A DNA stretch of 13,089 bases from positions 1-13,089 of the forward strand of contig JBBQTU010000116.1 in the NCBI GenBank assembly GCA_038213005.1. The letters are read 5' to 3'. The position numbers and the translations under genes are program-made. The notes beneath the pieces were generated by a model. That model ran no database searches. It was not told the DNA's origin and saw only the letters and a list, made by a program, of their open reading frames with translations. Numbering within the stretch: the first letter of the stretch is position 1; every line of letters starts with the position of its first letter. Shown one piece after another: positions 1-7,406 of the stretch. This stretch comes from JBBQTU01 sp038213005 (lineage in GTDB: Bacteria; Planctomycetota; Phycisphaerae; Tepidisphaerales; Tepidisphaeraceae).

Positions 1-1100
1 TTGTCCCGGTGGACGACCTCATCGTACGCGGCTTCCTTGAGCATCGCGCGGACCTCGGCCGTTTTCTTACCGATGACTCTTCGCAGCGTGAAGCTGTCGT
101 AGTTGCACAGGCCGCGGGCGATCAACTCGCCCGACAGCGACTTGATCCCCACGCAGTCGCCTTGTTCGAATTCGTCGGCGACCGATGTGATCCCCGCCGG
201 CAGGAGACTCTTATGTTTCTCAATCAGCGCAACCACCGCACCGGCATCCACCACCACGTGGCCCTTGGGCTGCAGCGCCCCGATCCAACGGTGACGGCTG
301 GGCCGGGCTTCGTGGCTGGGCAGGAACAGCGTCCCCAGTTCATCGCCATCCAGCAGGCGCACCAGCACGTTCTCATCCCGCCCGTTGGCGACCACCATCG
401 GGCTGCCCGAACCGGTGACCATCCGCGCGGCCTCCAGCTTGGAATCCATGCCGCCTTTGCCCATGGCGCTCTTCTCTTTGCGCACCAGCCCGTGCGCCTC
501 ATGCAGGTTGGGCACGGTGCGAACGCTCTCGTGATTCGCATCCAGCAGGCCATCCACCACCGTCAGCAGCACCAGCAGGTCGGCCTGCGTGGCGTGTGCC
601 ACCAGCCCGGCCAGGATGTCATTGTCGCCGAAGGTGATGCGGATGATCTCGTTGGTGCTGATCGTGTCGTTCTCATTGATGATCGGCACCACGTTCATCG
701 CATGCAGGGCGTTGATCGTGTTACGCACATTGAGGAACCGCGTGCGATGGTCGATGTCTTCGCGCGTCAGCAGGAGTTGGGCGACCTGCAGCCCGTGGGG
801 GGCAAACGCCGTATCCCACGCCGCCATCAGTCGCGGCTGGCCGACCGCCGCCACCGCCTGCAGCGCACCCAGATCGGTCGGCCGCTTGGCGAGGTTGAGT
901 TGCCGCAGTCCCGCGCCGATCGCGCCCGACGACACGATCGTCATCAAGATCCCGCGCTGGCGCAGTGTCTGCACCTGCTGCGCGATCCGCGACAGGAACG
1001 CCGCATCCAGCCGCTTCTGCCCGTCGGCCAGCAGTTGCGTGCCCAATTTCACGACCACGCTCTTAACGTGACCCAGGTGCTCGGTGCGTGTCTGTTGCAT
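1..1100 (-). CDS. proB: Glutamate 5-kinase, C-terminal end cut by window edge
   Basis: Phosphorylates L-glutamate to glutamyl 5-phosphate, the first step of proline synthesis in the cytosol. Translating the minus strand from the ATG at 1100 gives 366 residues to the window edge, close to the usual full length of about 367-375. The amino-acid kinase domain comes first: VVVKLGT with K18, VSSGAIGAG (56-64), the glutamate-binding stretch IINENDT (140-146) and the GKGGMDSK motif (214-221) with K215. A PUA domain follows (about 275-366) and ends in an AYDEVVHRD stretch typical of ProB C-termini. The reading frame also opens at a GTG at 1121 that overlaps the upstream tyrA stop (GTGA), and at a GTG at 1115. 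Neither these nor the ATG has a clear Shine-Dalgarno, so the start is uncertain. Family assignment is secure. It is probably co-transcribed and translationally coupled with tyrA. Confidence 0.95.
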   Translation of the reverse strand, partial: MQQTRTEHLGHVKSVVVKLGTQLLADGQKRLDAAFLSRIAQQVQTLRQRGILMTIVSSGAIGAGLRQLNLAKRPTDLGALQAVAAVGQPRLMAAWDTAFAPHGLQVAQLLLTREDIDHRTRFLNVRNTINALHAMNVVPIINENDTISTNEIIRITFGDNDILAGLVAHATQADLLVLLTVVDGLLDANHESVRTVPNLHEAHGLVRKEKSAMGKGGMDSKLEAARMVTGSGSPMVVANGRDENVLVRLLDGDELGTLFLPSHEARPSRHRWIGALQPKGHVVVDAGAVVALIEKHKSLLPAGITSVADEFEQGDCVGIKSLSGELIARGLCNYDSFTLRRVIGKKTAEVRAMLKEAAYDEVVHRD

Positions 1101-1117
1101 GATGAGTTCAGCCACTT

Positions 1118-1987
1118 TCACTCGGGAGATATCTCCCGCAATTTCCGCTGCGCCAGACCATCGCGACGCCCGGCCGCTGCGGCGAGCCAGGACGCCAGCG
1201 CCTCGCCCTTCCTCGGGTCCAGTAGTTTCTCCATTGCCGTCAGTTGCGACTTCAGACGCGATAGCGAAGCTTTGATGTTGTCGCGGTTGTCCAGCAGGAT
1301 ATCACGCCACAAGCCGCTGTCGCCGCTGGCGATGCGAGTGGTGTCCATGAATCCCTTGCCCGCCAGCGGCAGCGAGCCCTCAGCCTGCATCTTCACCAGC
1401 GCCCCGGCCAGCAGATGCGGCAGATGGCTGATATCCGAGAGGGCCGCATCATGTTCCTCAGGCGACATCCGCACCGTCTGCATCGACAGCGATCTCCAGA
1501 ACGCCTCGATCGCACCCACGGCCGCGCGGTCAGTGCCGGCCGTCGGCGTCAGGATGCACGTGGCATGGGTGAACAGGTCGGCCCGGGCATACTCCACGCC
1601 GCGCTTCTCGCTGCCGGCCATCGGATGAGACCCGACAAAATGTGTGCTCCCCGGCAGGATCGTCTCGGCCAGGCGCACCACCGTCCGCTTCGTGGACCCT
1701 ACATCGGTGACCAGGCACCCGCTTGGAAGATGGGGGGCAATCTCGCGCAGCATCGCCTCGAACACCCCAACCGGCGTGCAGAGAACCACCAGGTCCGCCT
1801 TGGCGACGGCGTCGGCTGTTGAGTCGGCCACACGGTCGATCGCGCCGAACTCGGCCGCCCGGTCAAGCGTGCTGCGGCGGTGCCCGAAGCCCGTGAGCCG
1901 GCAATCCACGCCGGCCGCCCGCAGCCCCAGCCCGATGGACCCGCCAAGCAGGCCCACGCCGATGATGGTGATGTTCTTCATTGGCAT
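1118..1987 (-). CDS. tyrA: Prephenate/arogenate dehydrogenase (TyrA family)
   Basis: Oxidative decarboxylation of prephenate or arogenate in tyrosine synthesis. From the ATG at 1987 it is 289 residues. The N-terminal Rossmann fold carries GVGLLGGS (10-17), then LCTPVGVF (69-76) and TDVGSTK (94-100). The active-site segment GSHPMAGSE has H121, and DISHLPHLLA (185-194) lies in the helical dimerisation domain. After the second beta strand the sequence is GFGHRRST, with basic residues and no acidic one, which resembles NADP-dependent arogenate dehydrogenases more than NAD-dependent enzymes; this is inference. The frame extends to a TTG at 2029, but ATG 1987 or ATG 1981 fits the family better. Neither has a Shine-Dalgarno, and a TATCAT sits 8 bases upstream of 1987, suggesting a leaderless start. 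The gene lies 81 bases after mod and overlaps the first proB start. Confidence 0.9.
   Translation of the reverse strand: MPMKNITIIGVGLLGGSIGLGLRAAGVDCRLTGFGHRRSTLDRAAEFGAIDRVADSTADAVAKADLVVLCTPVGVFEAMLREIAPHLPSGCLVTDVGSTKRTVVRLAETILPGSTHFVGSHPMAGSEKRGVEYARADLFTHATCILTPTAGTDRAAVGAIEAFWRSLSMQTVRMSPEEHDAALSDISHLPHLLAGALVKMQAEGSLPLAGKGFMDTTRIASGDSGLWRDILLDNRDNIKASLSRLKSQLTAMEKLLDPRKGEALASWLAAAAGRRDGLAQRKLREISPE
1123..1138. repeat. Perfect 16-bp palindrome at the tyrA-proB junction
   Basis: CGGGAGATATCTCCCG is identical to its reverse complement. It lies within the last codons of tyrA and ends two bases before the first possible proB GTG start. It could form a hairpin or bind a dimeric protein. 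It could also be chance, since it encodes ordinary residues (REISP) of the TyrA tail. Confidence 0.6.
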
Positions 1988-1993
1988 CGCCCG

Positions 1994-2023
1994 CGATGAT
2001 AATCCAGCCTCAGGAGTCCGTCC
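1994..2023 (-). promoter_or_regulatory. Possible promoter for tyrA, giving a leaderless mRNA
   Basis: On the minus strand TTGGAC is followed after 18 bases by TATCAT, a five-of-six match to the -10 consensus. TATCAT ends 8 bases before the ATG at 1987, so transcription would begin at or next to the start codon. This fits the missing ribosome binding site. The -35 match is weak. Confidence 0.35.
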
Positions 2024-2068
2024 AAGCAAGGGTGCGAGACAACAGAGGGAGTCAAGTGGAGATTCAGG

Positions 2069-3979
2069 CTAGAATGCCTTGAGTTTGTCGCCCAGGTTGT
2101 GCTTCAGATTCCACTTCTTGGTCGTGTCCAGCGCCACCTCCAGACAGATGAAGAAGCGATCCTTGTGCTGCTTGAAGTAGTCCACCGTCGTGGGGGCAAG
2201 GTCGTAGTCCAGACAGATCAGCGCCTCCTTGAACGGGTCCTTGGCGAGGAAGACTTCGTTGCCGGCAAAGTCGGCCTGCTTTTCCAGCATGTAGTTGAGC
2301 GTGAAACCGTTCTTCAGCAGCACTTCGTCCAGAATGCGATCCCGGTCCCAGCGAACATTGAACGTGGCTTCCTTCTCGCGGATGTAAGCCTTGAGCAATT
2401 CGACGTTCTCCGCCTCAGTCTTCTCGGGGTCCGGGCAAAACTCCACGCGGGGGAAGGCGCTCTTCGCCAGCGTGTAAACACGGAAACCAAGTGATGCTGC
2501 AAACTCCCGATGGGAGTCGGACGGCAACAGACTCTCCGTCTCCTTTTGTAGCTTTCCTATTACCCGCTTTCCCCGTTCTATCGTGATTTCACTGATCCGC
2601 GTGAACCCCTTGCGATGTGCGGGCGTGTCGGCACCAACAAGCTCGGGCAACTGGGCGAGGATGAACTTGCGGCTGCCACCGTCTTCCTTGTTCAGTTCCA
2701 TCACGGCTTGCGCCGTTGTTCCGCTGCCCGCGAAAAAGTCTAGAACGAGACAGTCCTTGTCACCGGCGGTGTTCAGAAACCGCTGGATGAGGGCAACGGG
2801 CTTCGGGAACTGAACGACCACTTCGCCGTCGAAGAGCGAACGGAGATCGTCTGTGCCCTGTTGTGTGTAGATACCATCGATCACCGAGAACGGTTTTAGC
2901 CCCCGTTTTTCTCCATCGTCTTTGATCAGATACTGTTTGTAGGAGATGGACCAGCCACCCTCGCGCTTCACGAAGACAAGCCCGTCCTCAGCGAGCACTC
3001 TCATCACGCGATCTTTGCTCCACCACCATTGTCGTTTTGGGAGCACCTCGGTGCCGTCTGGGGCCGGGATGGCGAAGACGAGATTCTGCCTCGCGTCCAT
3101 GCTCTTGGTAGCCTCCAAAGGCTTCAGGCGATAAGGGCCCTTTGTTTCGGCGTACTTGTCCCGATACTTGTAATATCGTTCCTCCGCGCCCGGGTCTGGT
3201 GGTAGCCAGAATGCATCTAACTCGTGAATGTCTTTCGCGTAAAGAAGGCAATACTCGTGCTGCCGAACCGCGAATTGCTCCTTCGCCCCGCCGCCGTAGG
3301 ACTTCTTCCACACGAAACACTCAACGAAGTTCTCTTCACCAAACACATCGTCCATGACCCGCCGAAGATTCTGAACCTCGTGATCATCAATCGAAACAAA
3401 GATCAGACCGTCGGGCGTGAGCAAGTTTCTGGCGGTCAGCAGTCGCGGATAGATCATCGAGAGCCAGTTCGAGTGGTAACGGCCGTCGGCATCGGAGTTG
3501 CTATCAACCTTGACGCCGTTTTCCGTCACGCCGGTCTGTTCCCAATAAGGCGTGCGGCCTTCGGAGTAGTCGTCGGAATAGACGAAGTCCTGACCGGTGT
3601 TGTAGGGTGGGTCGATGTAGATGCACTTGATTTTCTCTCGATAGGCGCTGGTGAGAAGCTTGAGGACCTCAAGATTCTCGCCTTCGATGATGAGATTGCC
3701 GCTCGCCTTATCGGGATTCACTGAGCGTTTGGGATCGTAGACCAGAGCGGCCTTGGATGGTGTGAAGCCCTCTCGCTTGCTCCGCGTCTTGCCGTACCAA
3801 CGGAAGTCGTACCGCTCGGCCTCGTTGACCAGGGCCGGATCAACAATCTTCTTCAGCTCATCAAGGTTGAGCTTGCCCTCGTTGGTGAAGATATCCGGCA
3901 GCAGGCCCTTGAGCGTGGCCAGTCGCTCGGCGTTGAGGTCGGGGGAGAGGGGCAGCAGGTCGTTGAGTTTCTCCGTCAT
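2069..3979 (-). CDS. mod: Type III restriction-modification DNA methyltransferase (Mod)
   Basis: Methylates adenine in a short asymmetric site, using S-adenosylmethionine, and supplies sequence recognition to the type III complex. At 636 residues it matches known Mod subunits. The catalytic motif IV DPPYNTG (123-129) precedes the AdoMet-binding motif I DFFAGSGTT (414-422), the beta-class order. The region between them, about 220-400, should be the target recognition domain, and its DNA is visibly more A/T-rich than the rest. The C-terminal third (about 440-636) has the LAQLPEL and REKEATFNVRWDRDRI segments seen in this family. Its ATG overlaps the res stop as ATGA, so translation is probably coupled. 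An AAAGG lies about 12 bases upstream, inside the end of res. No repeat tract suggesting phase variation is visible. Family assignment is firm; the recognition site cannot be read from sequence. Confidence 0.95.
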   Translation of the reverse strand: MTEKLNDLLPLSPDLNAERLATLKGLLPDIFTNEGKLNLDELKKIVDPALVNEAERYDFRWYGKTRSKREGFTPSKAALVYDPKRSVNPDKASGNLIIEGENLEVLKLLTSAYREKIKCIYIDPPYNTGQDFVYSDDYSEGRTPYWEQTGVTENGVKVDSNSDADGRYHSNWLSMIYPRLLTARNLLTPDGLIFVSIDDHEVQNLRRVMDDVFGEENFVECFVWKKSYGGGAKEQFAVRQHEYCLLYAKDIHELDAFWLPPDPGAEERYYKYRDKYAETKGPYRLKPLEATKSMDARQNLVFAIPAPDGTEVLPKRQWWWSKDRVMRVLAEDGLVFVKREGGWSISYKQYLIKDDGEKRGLKPFSVIDGIYTQQGTDDLRSLFDGEVVVQFPKPVALIQRFLNTAGDKDCLVLDFFAGSGTTAQAVMELNKEDGGSRKFILAQLPELVGADTPAHRKGFTRISEITIERGKRVIGKLQKETESLLPSDSHREFAASLGFRVYTLAKSAFPRVEFCPDPEKTEAENVELLKAYIREKEATFNVRWDRDRILDEVLLKNGFTLNYMLEKQADFAGNEVFLAKDPFKEALICLDYDLAPTTVDYFKQHKDRFFICLEVALDTTKKWNLKHNLGDKLKAF

Positions 3980-6666
3980 GGCTGTGGAACCTTTGCCTTG
4001 AAATCGCTGTGGTAATCCTTCACCGGGGCGTGATAGGCGGTATAGGGCAACTTGGCCTCAATGCCGAGTGCCTCAAAGTGTTTCATCGCGCATCGGATCT
4101 TGAGCCGTTCCGAATCCGTCAGGGCGCGGGAGTCGTTCAGGTCGTTGGTGCTCTTGGTTTCGATGACGAAGTAGTATTCATTTTCGTCGCCGGATCGCAG
4201 ATTGCGGCGTTTGAGCACCAGACCAAAGTCCGGAGAGTAATCACCGATGGGGGTTGGAATCCTATAGAAGTCGGGCAGCTTGAGGAAACAGACCACCTCG
4301 TTGTCATTGTCTGCCGCGATGGCAAATGACCGCTCCGGGTCGGATTCGCAGATGACATTGTCGTAGACGCCATGATGGGGCGTGGGCTGCACGGGCAGGT
4401 AGGTCTCCACCACCTCCAGCAGGTCAGCCAGCGGCAACGACTGGCTCGTCGGGTGGTAGCTCAGGGAACGCAGCATTTCCTCCAGTTCGATCCGGCGAAT
4501 CTGGGCGCAGGCGACCGCGAGGAACTGCGGGGGATTGCGAGCGATACGTTCAAAGTCGCCAAGCCCGGCCACGATCTGGCAGACGGTGGGATAGGACAGG
4601 GCCGTGTTCTCGCTGATCTCTTCGATCAGGTCCAGCGGCGAGAACGCCGACTTGAGTTTGCCCACGTCCCGGCCCAATTCCGTGCTTTCCATGCTCCCGG
4701 GCGCTATCGAGCGAATGCGTGTCAGGACGACCTCGGCTTCATACTGCCCGATCTGAATCGCGTTGAGGGCGTCGATGGCACGCTGGACGACCTGGCCTTC
4801 GTGGAATGCAACGGTGTAATCCGTCTTGCGGGCCAGACGGTCCCAGAATGCCTTGAACGAAGCCGACTCTGACAGCTTGGTCCGCCGCACCTTATGGGTG
4901 CGCGGCTTGCCCTTGTGCTTCTGACGCAGGTTGGCGCCGGCGGCGGCCGAGCCGTAGACCTCTTTGATCTGGTCCTGGTATTGGATCGCGAAGGTCTCGT
5001 AGGTTTCGTTGGGAACGACCGTCAGAAGATTCAGTTCGTCGCCCTCGGGCGTCTGCGGATCATCATAGACGCGATGCCCGGAGGAGCTGCGGCAGATGCG
5101 CAGACCCCGGCCTATTTCCTGCCGCTTCTTGATGTCATTGAAGGATTGGTTCAGCGTCGCGATGTTGAACACGTTGGGATTGTCCCAGCCCACACCCAGC
5201 GCTGAGTGAGTAAAGATGAACTCAACCGGGTTCTCCGCGCTCAGGAGTTCCTCTTTGTCCTTGAGGATCAAGTCAAAGACCGCCGTGTTTTTGAGCATGG
5301 CGTTCTCGCTGTCGGTGTATTCCCCGCCGCCGGTCTTGGCGAAGTAATACCCCTGCGCGGCAACGATCTGCTCGGGCGTTGGGGCGGTGGTGTGGAACTC
5401 GCCGTGAACGGACGCGTATTCTTCAGCAAAAAGCCTGCGGATGATGCCGTCGTCGCGGATGTAGTTGTCCACGCGGTCAATGAAGATCAGCGACAGGCAT
5501 TTGATCCCCTTCGCCGCCAGCACCGGCTTCTTTTGAAAGTGCCGCCGGATGAGCCACTGCAACTGCTGGCGAAAGATGCCGGGAAGGTCGGCCGAGCGTT
5601 CCTGCTCAATAATCTCCACCCCATTGGAGAACTTCACATGAAACTTGGAGTCGCGCAGGCTCTTGTAGATGCGCTCGATGCTGTAGTCGCGATAGCTGAT
5701 GTTCCCGGATTTGTCGGCCAGATTATCGCCGGCCGAAAGCCATGTGGATTCCTTGAGCTTGAAGGCGTCGCCGCTTTTCCACCACAGTTTCAGCTTCGCC
5801 TTCGGGCTCGCGCCTGCCTTGGTCTGTACAGTGACCAGCTCAATCTTGAGCGTTGCCTCATCGTTTCGTTCCGCCACCGAAAGAACTTCGATCTTCTTGA
5901 CCAGCCCCTGCTGGTAGGCTGCAAATGGAGTGAGACGGTACAGAAGGTTACGCATGACCTTGTGCGTTGCCGAATATCGCAATTTCAGCAGGGGCTGGAG
6001 CGTTGCCAGTCGGGCACTCGCCGTTTCGGTATCCATGCCTTCCTGCGGCTCATCCATGATCAGGATGGGGTGGGACTGGCCCAGTGCCTCGAGGTAGCTC
6101 TTGCCGTCAAAGCTGTCATCCCGGCCAGTCTGGTTGATGATGCGGTCCTCTGCCGTCATCGACTGCATGGTCATCACCATGACCTGCGGGCGCCTGTCTT
6201 CGATGAAGTGCTTGAGGCGGAACAGCTTGGAACTGTCGTACTCAAAGAGTTCAGGCACGAAACCGTAGCGATCTTCCAGCGGTGCCTTGAACGCATCGAA
6301 TGCCGAAAGCACGCCTTCGCGAATGGCGATGGACGGGACGAGGATGATGAACTTGGTGAAGCCGTATTGCTGGTAAAGCTCAAAGATCGTGCGCAGGTAG
6401 ACCAGCGTCTTGCCCGTGCCCGTCTCCATCTCAATGCAGATGTCACGGTCGGGGGACAATCGGGCTTCAGCGTCACTCAGCCCATTGGCCGCGAGGACGG
6501 CCCGCTTGTTCTTCTCGATCGCCTCGGGGGGCAGGTCCCCCAAGTTGGTCTGGATGCCGAAGACGTTGGCGTTGTCAAAGCTATTGGGCGTCTGGCCCTC
6601 GAACAGGCGCACGACGCTCGATATAGCCTGGCGCTGGTATTCGAGGTCTTCGAGCTCTAGCTGCAT
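3976..6666 (-). CDS. res: Type III restriction enzyme, helicase-nuclease subunit (Res)
   Basis: ATP-dependent subunit that, with Mod, cuts DNA between unmethylated sites in opposite orientation. It has 896 residues, slightly shorter than EcoP15I Res at about 970. The superfamily 2 helicase core shows Walker A METGTGKT (80-87), motif II DEPQ (205-208) in the DExx position, motif III YSATH (231-235) and a motif VI-like QEIGRGLRI before the long middle region. The C-terminal nuclease has PDF at 812-814 and E836-T-K838, a PD-(D/E)XK site with the key residues present, so it looks intact. An in-frame TAA 15 bases upstream rules out a longer start than the ATG at 6666. There is no Shine-Dalgarno; a TGTAAT lies 11 bases before the ATG. 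The order res then mod is the reverse of the classical EcoP1/EcoP15 arrangement. Confidence 0.95.
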   Translation of the reverse strand: MQLELEDLEYQRQAISSVVRLFEGQTPNSFDNANVFGIQTNLGDLPPEAIEKNKRAVLAANGLSDAEARLSPDRDICIEMETGTGKTLVYLRTIFELYQQYGFTKFIILVPSIAIREGVLSAFDAFKAPLEDRYGFVPELFEYDSSKLFRLKHFIEDRRPQVMVMTMQSMTAEDRIINQTGRDDSFDGKSYLEALGQSHPILIMDEPQEGMDTETASARLATLQPLLKLRYSATHKVMRNLLYRLTPFAAYQQGLVKKIEVLSVAERNDEATLKIELVTVQTKAGASPKAKLKLWWKSGDAFKLKESTWLSAGDNLADKSGNISYRDYSIERIYKSLRDSKFHVKFSNGVEIIEQERSADLPGIFRQQLQWLIRRHFQKKPVLAAKGIKCLSLIFIDRVDNYIRDDGIIRRLFAEEYASVHGEFHTTAPTPEQIVAAQGYYFAKTGGGEYTDSENAMLKNTAVFDLILKDKEELLSAENPVEFIFTHSALGVGWDNPNVFNIATLNQSFNDIKKRQEIGRGLRICRSSSGHRVYDDPQTPEGDELNLLTVVPNETYETFAIQYQDQIKEVYGSAAAGANLRQKHKGKPRTHKVRRTKLSESASFKAFWDRLARKTDYTVAFHEGQVVQRAIDALNAIQIGQYEAEVVLTRIRSIAPGSMESTELGRDVGKLKSAFSPLDLIEEISENTALSYPTVCQIVAGLGDFERIARNPPQFLAVACAQIRRIELEEMLRSLSYHPTSQSLPLADLLEVVETYLPVQPTPHHGVYDNVICESDPERSFAIAADNDNEVVCFLKLPDFYRIPTPIGDYSPDFGLVLKRRNLRSGDENEYYFVIETKSTNDLNDSRALTDSERLKIRCAMKHFEALGIEAKLPYTAYHAPVKDYHSDFKAKVPQP

Positions 6667-6677
6667 TGTTGACCCAG

Positions 6678-6703
6678 ATTACATCCGTTGGCGGCGTAGT
6701 CAA
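6678..6703 (-). promoter_or_regulatory. Possible res promoter
   Basis: On the minus strand TTGACT (6703-6698) and TGTAAT (6683-6678) each match consensus in five of six positions. They are 14 bases apart, shorter than the usual 16-18. Transcription would start about 4-5 bases before the res ATG. The short spacing makes this tentative. Confidence 0.3.
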
Positions 6704-6736
6704 AGGCACGCCCCGCAGTTGCCCTTGGGCGTGCCT
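6704..6736 (-). promoter_or_regulatory. 10-bp perfect inverted repeat upstream of res
   Basis: AGGCACGCCC (6704-6713) and GGGCGTGCCT (6727-6736) are exact reverse complements around a 13-base loop. The structure ends 37 bases before the res ATG and abuts the TTGACT -35-like element. Read towards res it is a GC-rich stem followed by only TTT, so a poor terminator. An operator for autoregulation of the operon, or an attenuator in a longer leader, are both possible. Confidence 0.55.
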
Positions 6737-6891
6737 CCTCACATGCCGCCTGCTGCTCATAGAACAGCCGTGCCTCCGGATCCTCAACCCGCGATGTCGC
6801 GGTCGTGCGACCAACTCAGCAGCGGCCCCGCTGACGTAAATGCCTCGTGTGCTGAAGCGGCCCTGGAAGACGCAATATGTCTTAATCAGAC

Positions 6892-6920
6892 TTGACCCGT
6901 GCATTTGCCTATCGTACACT
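6892..6920 (+). promoter_or_regulatory. Rightward sigma-70-like promoter without a recognised gene
   Basis: TTGACC (6892-6897), a 17-base spacer and TACACT (6915-6920) form a good consensus promoter. Transcription would start near 6927, just before a palindrome at 6933-6946. The next certain gene on this strand, nuoG, begins 480 bases later, so the transcript would be a long nuo leader, a small RNA, or an mRNA for an unrecognised short protein. Confidence 0.4.
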
Positions 6921-7106
6921 TACCACACTTAGGCTCGGTGCCGAGCATGCGCGCCGGCAATGGTGCTCTGAAAAGTGAATATTCGGCAACTAAAGGAAAC
7001 AACAGCCTTGCGCCTCTGCGACAATCTGTCGGATTGGCGACGTTTTCCTAGTGTAACAGATACCATCATAAGCATGTCGCCGCTGTCCGCCTTCATTCGA
7101 CTTACG

Positions 7107-7129
7107 TTCGGTCGCTTCGGCGACACGAA
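7107..7129 (+). other. UUCG-tetraloop hairpin
   Basis: TTCGGTCGC (7107-7115) pairs with GCGAC-A-CGAA (7120-7129) around a TTCG loop closed by C-G, giving nine base pairs with one bulged A. The cUUCGg loop is known to be exceptionally stable in RNA. It lies downstream of the orphan promoter at 6892-6920 and suggests a structured transcript, but no T-run follows, so it is not a terminator. Confidence 0.45.
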
Positions 7130-7182
7130 ACTTGCGCGTCTGGCCCCCCGAATCGCGCGTAACTCATTATTGGCACTGCTCT

Positions 7183-7204
7183 CCCGACCCCCTCCCCCCC
7201 ACCC
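7183..7204 (-). other. G-quadruplex motif
   Basis: The minus strand has four G-tracts of 3, 7, 5 and 3 bases separated by loops T, A and TC. This meets the standard intramolecular G-quadruplex pattern with very short loops; the plus strand could form the complementary C-rich i-motif. It lies about 200 bases upstream of nuoG and 520 upstream of res. Confidence 0.6.
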
Positions 7205-7368
7205 TTGAAAAACACGCGCGTCTTGCTCATCCGGCGGCACGTAAGTCTAGCGAAGACGGGAGCGCGCGTGTGGGAAGAGGCATGGCGAACAGACAGGCAC
7301 CGGTGCAGGGCCACCAAGGCGCGGAGTGAAGGGCACGCCGGCCGCCGACTCTTCGTTGGTGTTCTTTC

Positions 7369-7397
7369 GTGAAATTCGGCGCGACTGCGGCTATCAT
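7369..7397 (+). promoter_or_regulatory. Likely nuoG promoter giving a near-leaderless mRNA
   Basis: GTGAAA (7369-7374, four of six), a 17-base spacer and TATCAT (7392-7397, five of six) end nine bases before the nuoG ATG. The expected start point is about 7404-7407, so there would be almost no leader. This agrees with the absence of a Shine-Dalgarno before nuoG. The tyrA start has the same TATCAT-to-ATG layout. Confidence 0.45.
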
Positions 7398-7406
7398 TCC
7401 CGCGTT

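Larger units (their letters stand above)
6667..7406. other. Intergenic region of about 740 bases between res and nuoG
   Basis: I find no convincing gene here. Short open frames exist on both strands (for example 6975-7208 plus, opening with GTG, 77 codons; 6929-7240 minus, 103 codons), but they have low-complexity composition, no good ribosome binding site and no family signature. Elements described separately are the hairpin at 6704-6736, a rightward promoter at 6892-6920, a UUCG hairpin at 7107-7129, a G-quadruplex motif at 7183-7204 and the nuoG promoter at 7369-7397. A small palindrome, GCTCGGTGCCGAGC, lies at 6933-6946. No tRNA, tmRNA, SRP RNA or RNase P RNA signature was recognised. Confidence 0.6.

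Noticed and set aside
9..1628. 539-codon open frame on the plus strand
   Set aside because: It lies exactly antisense to proB and tyrA, whose motifs are unmistakable on the minus strand. Its His/Arg/Gln-rich product is typical of a shadow frame in GC-rich DNA.
5206..6660. 484-codon open frame on the plus strand
   Set aside because: It is antisense to the helicase part of res, which carries intact Walker A and DExx motifs. No ribosome binding site or domain is seen.
6640..6830. Minus-strand segment reading VEDPEARLFYEQQAACEEAR
   Set aside because: It looks mildly protein-like but is only about 50 codons between stops, has no start codon, and overlaps the res start. It could be a remnant, but support is too thin to call.
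6929..7240. 103-codon minus-strand frame in the intergenic region
   Set aside because: It includes the G-run as a glycine stretch, has no ribosome binding site and has no protein-like pattern.
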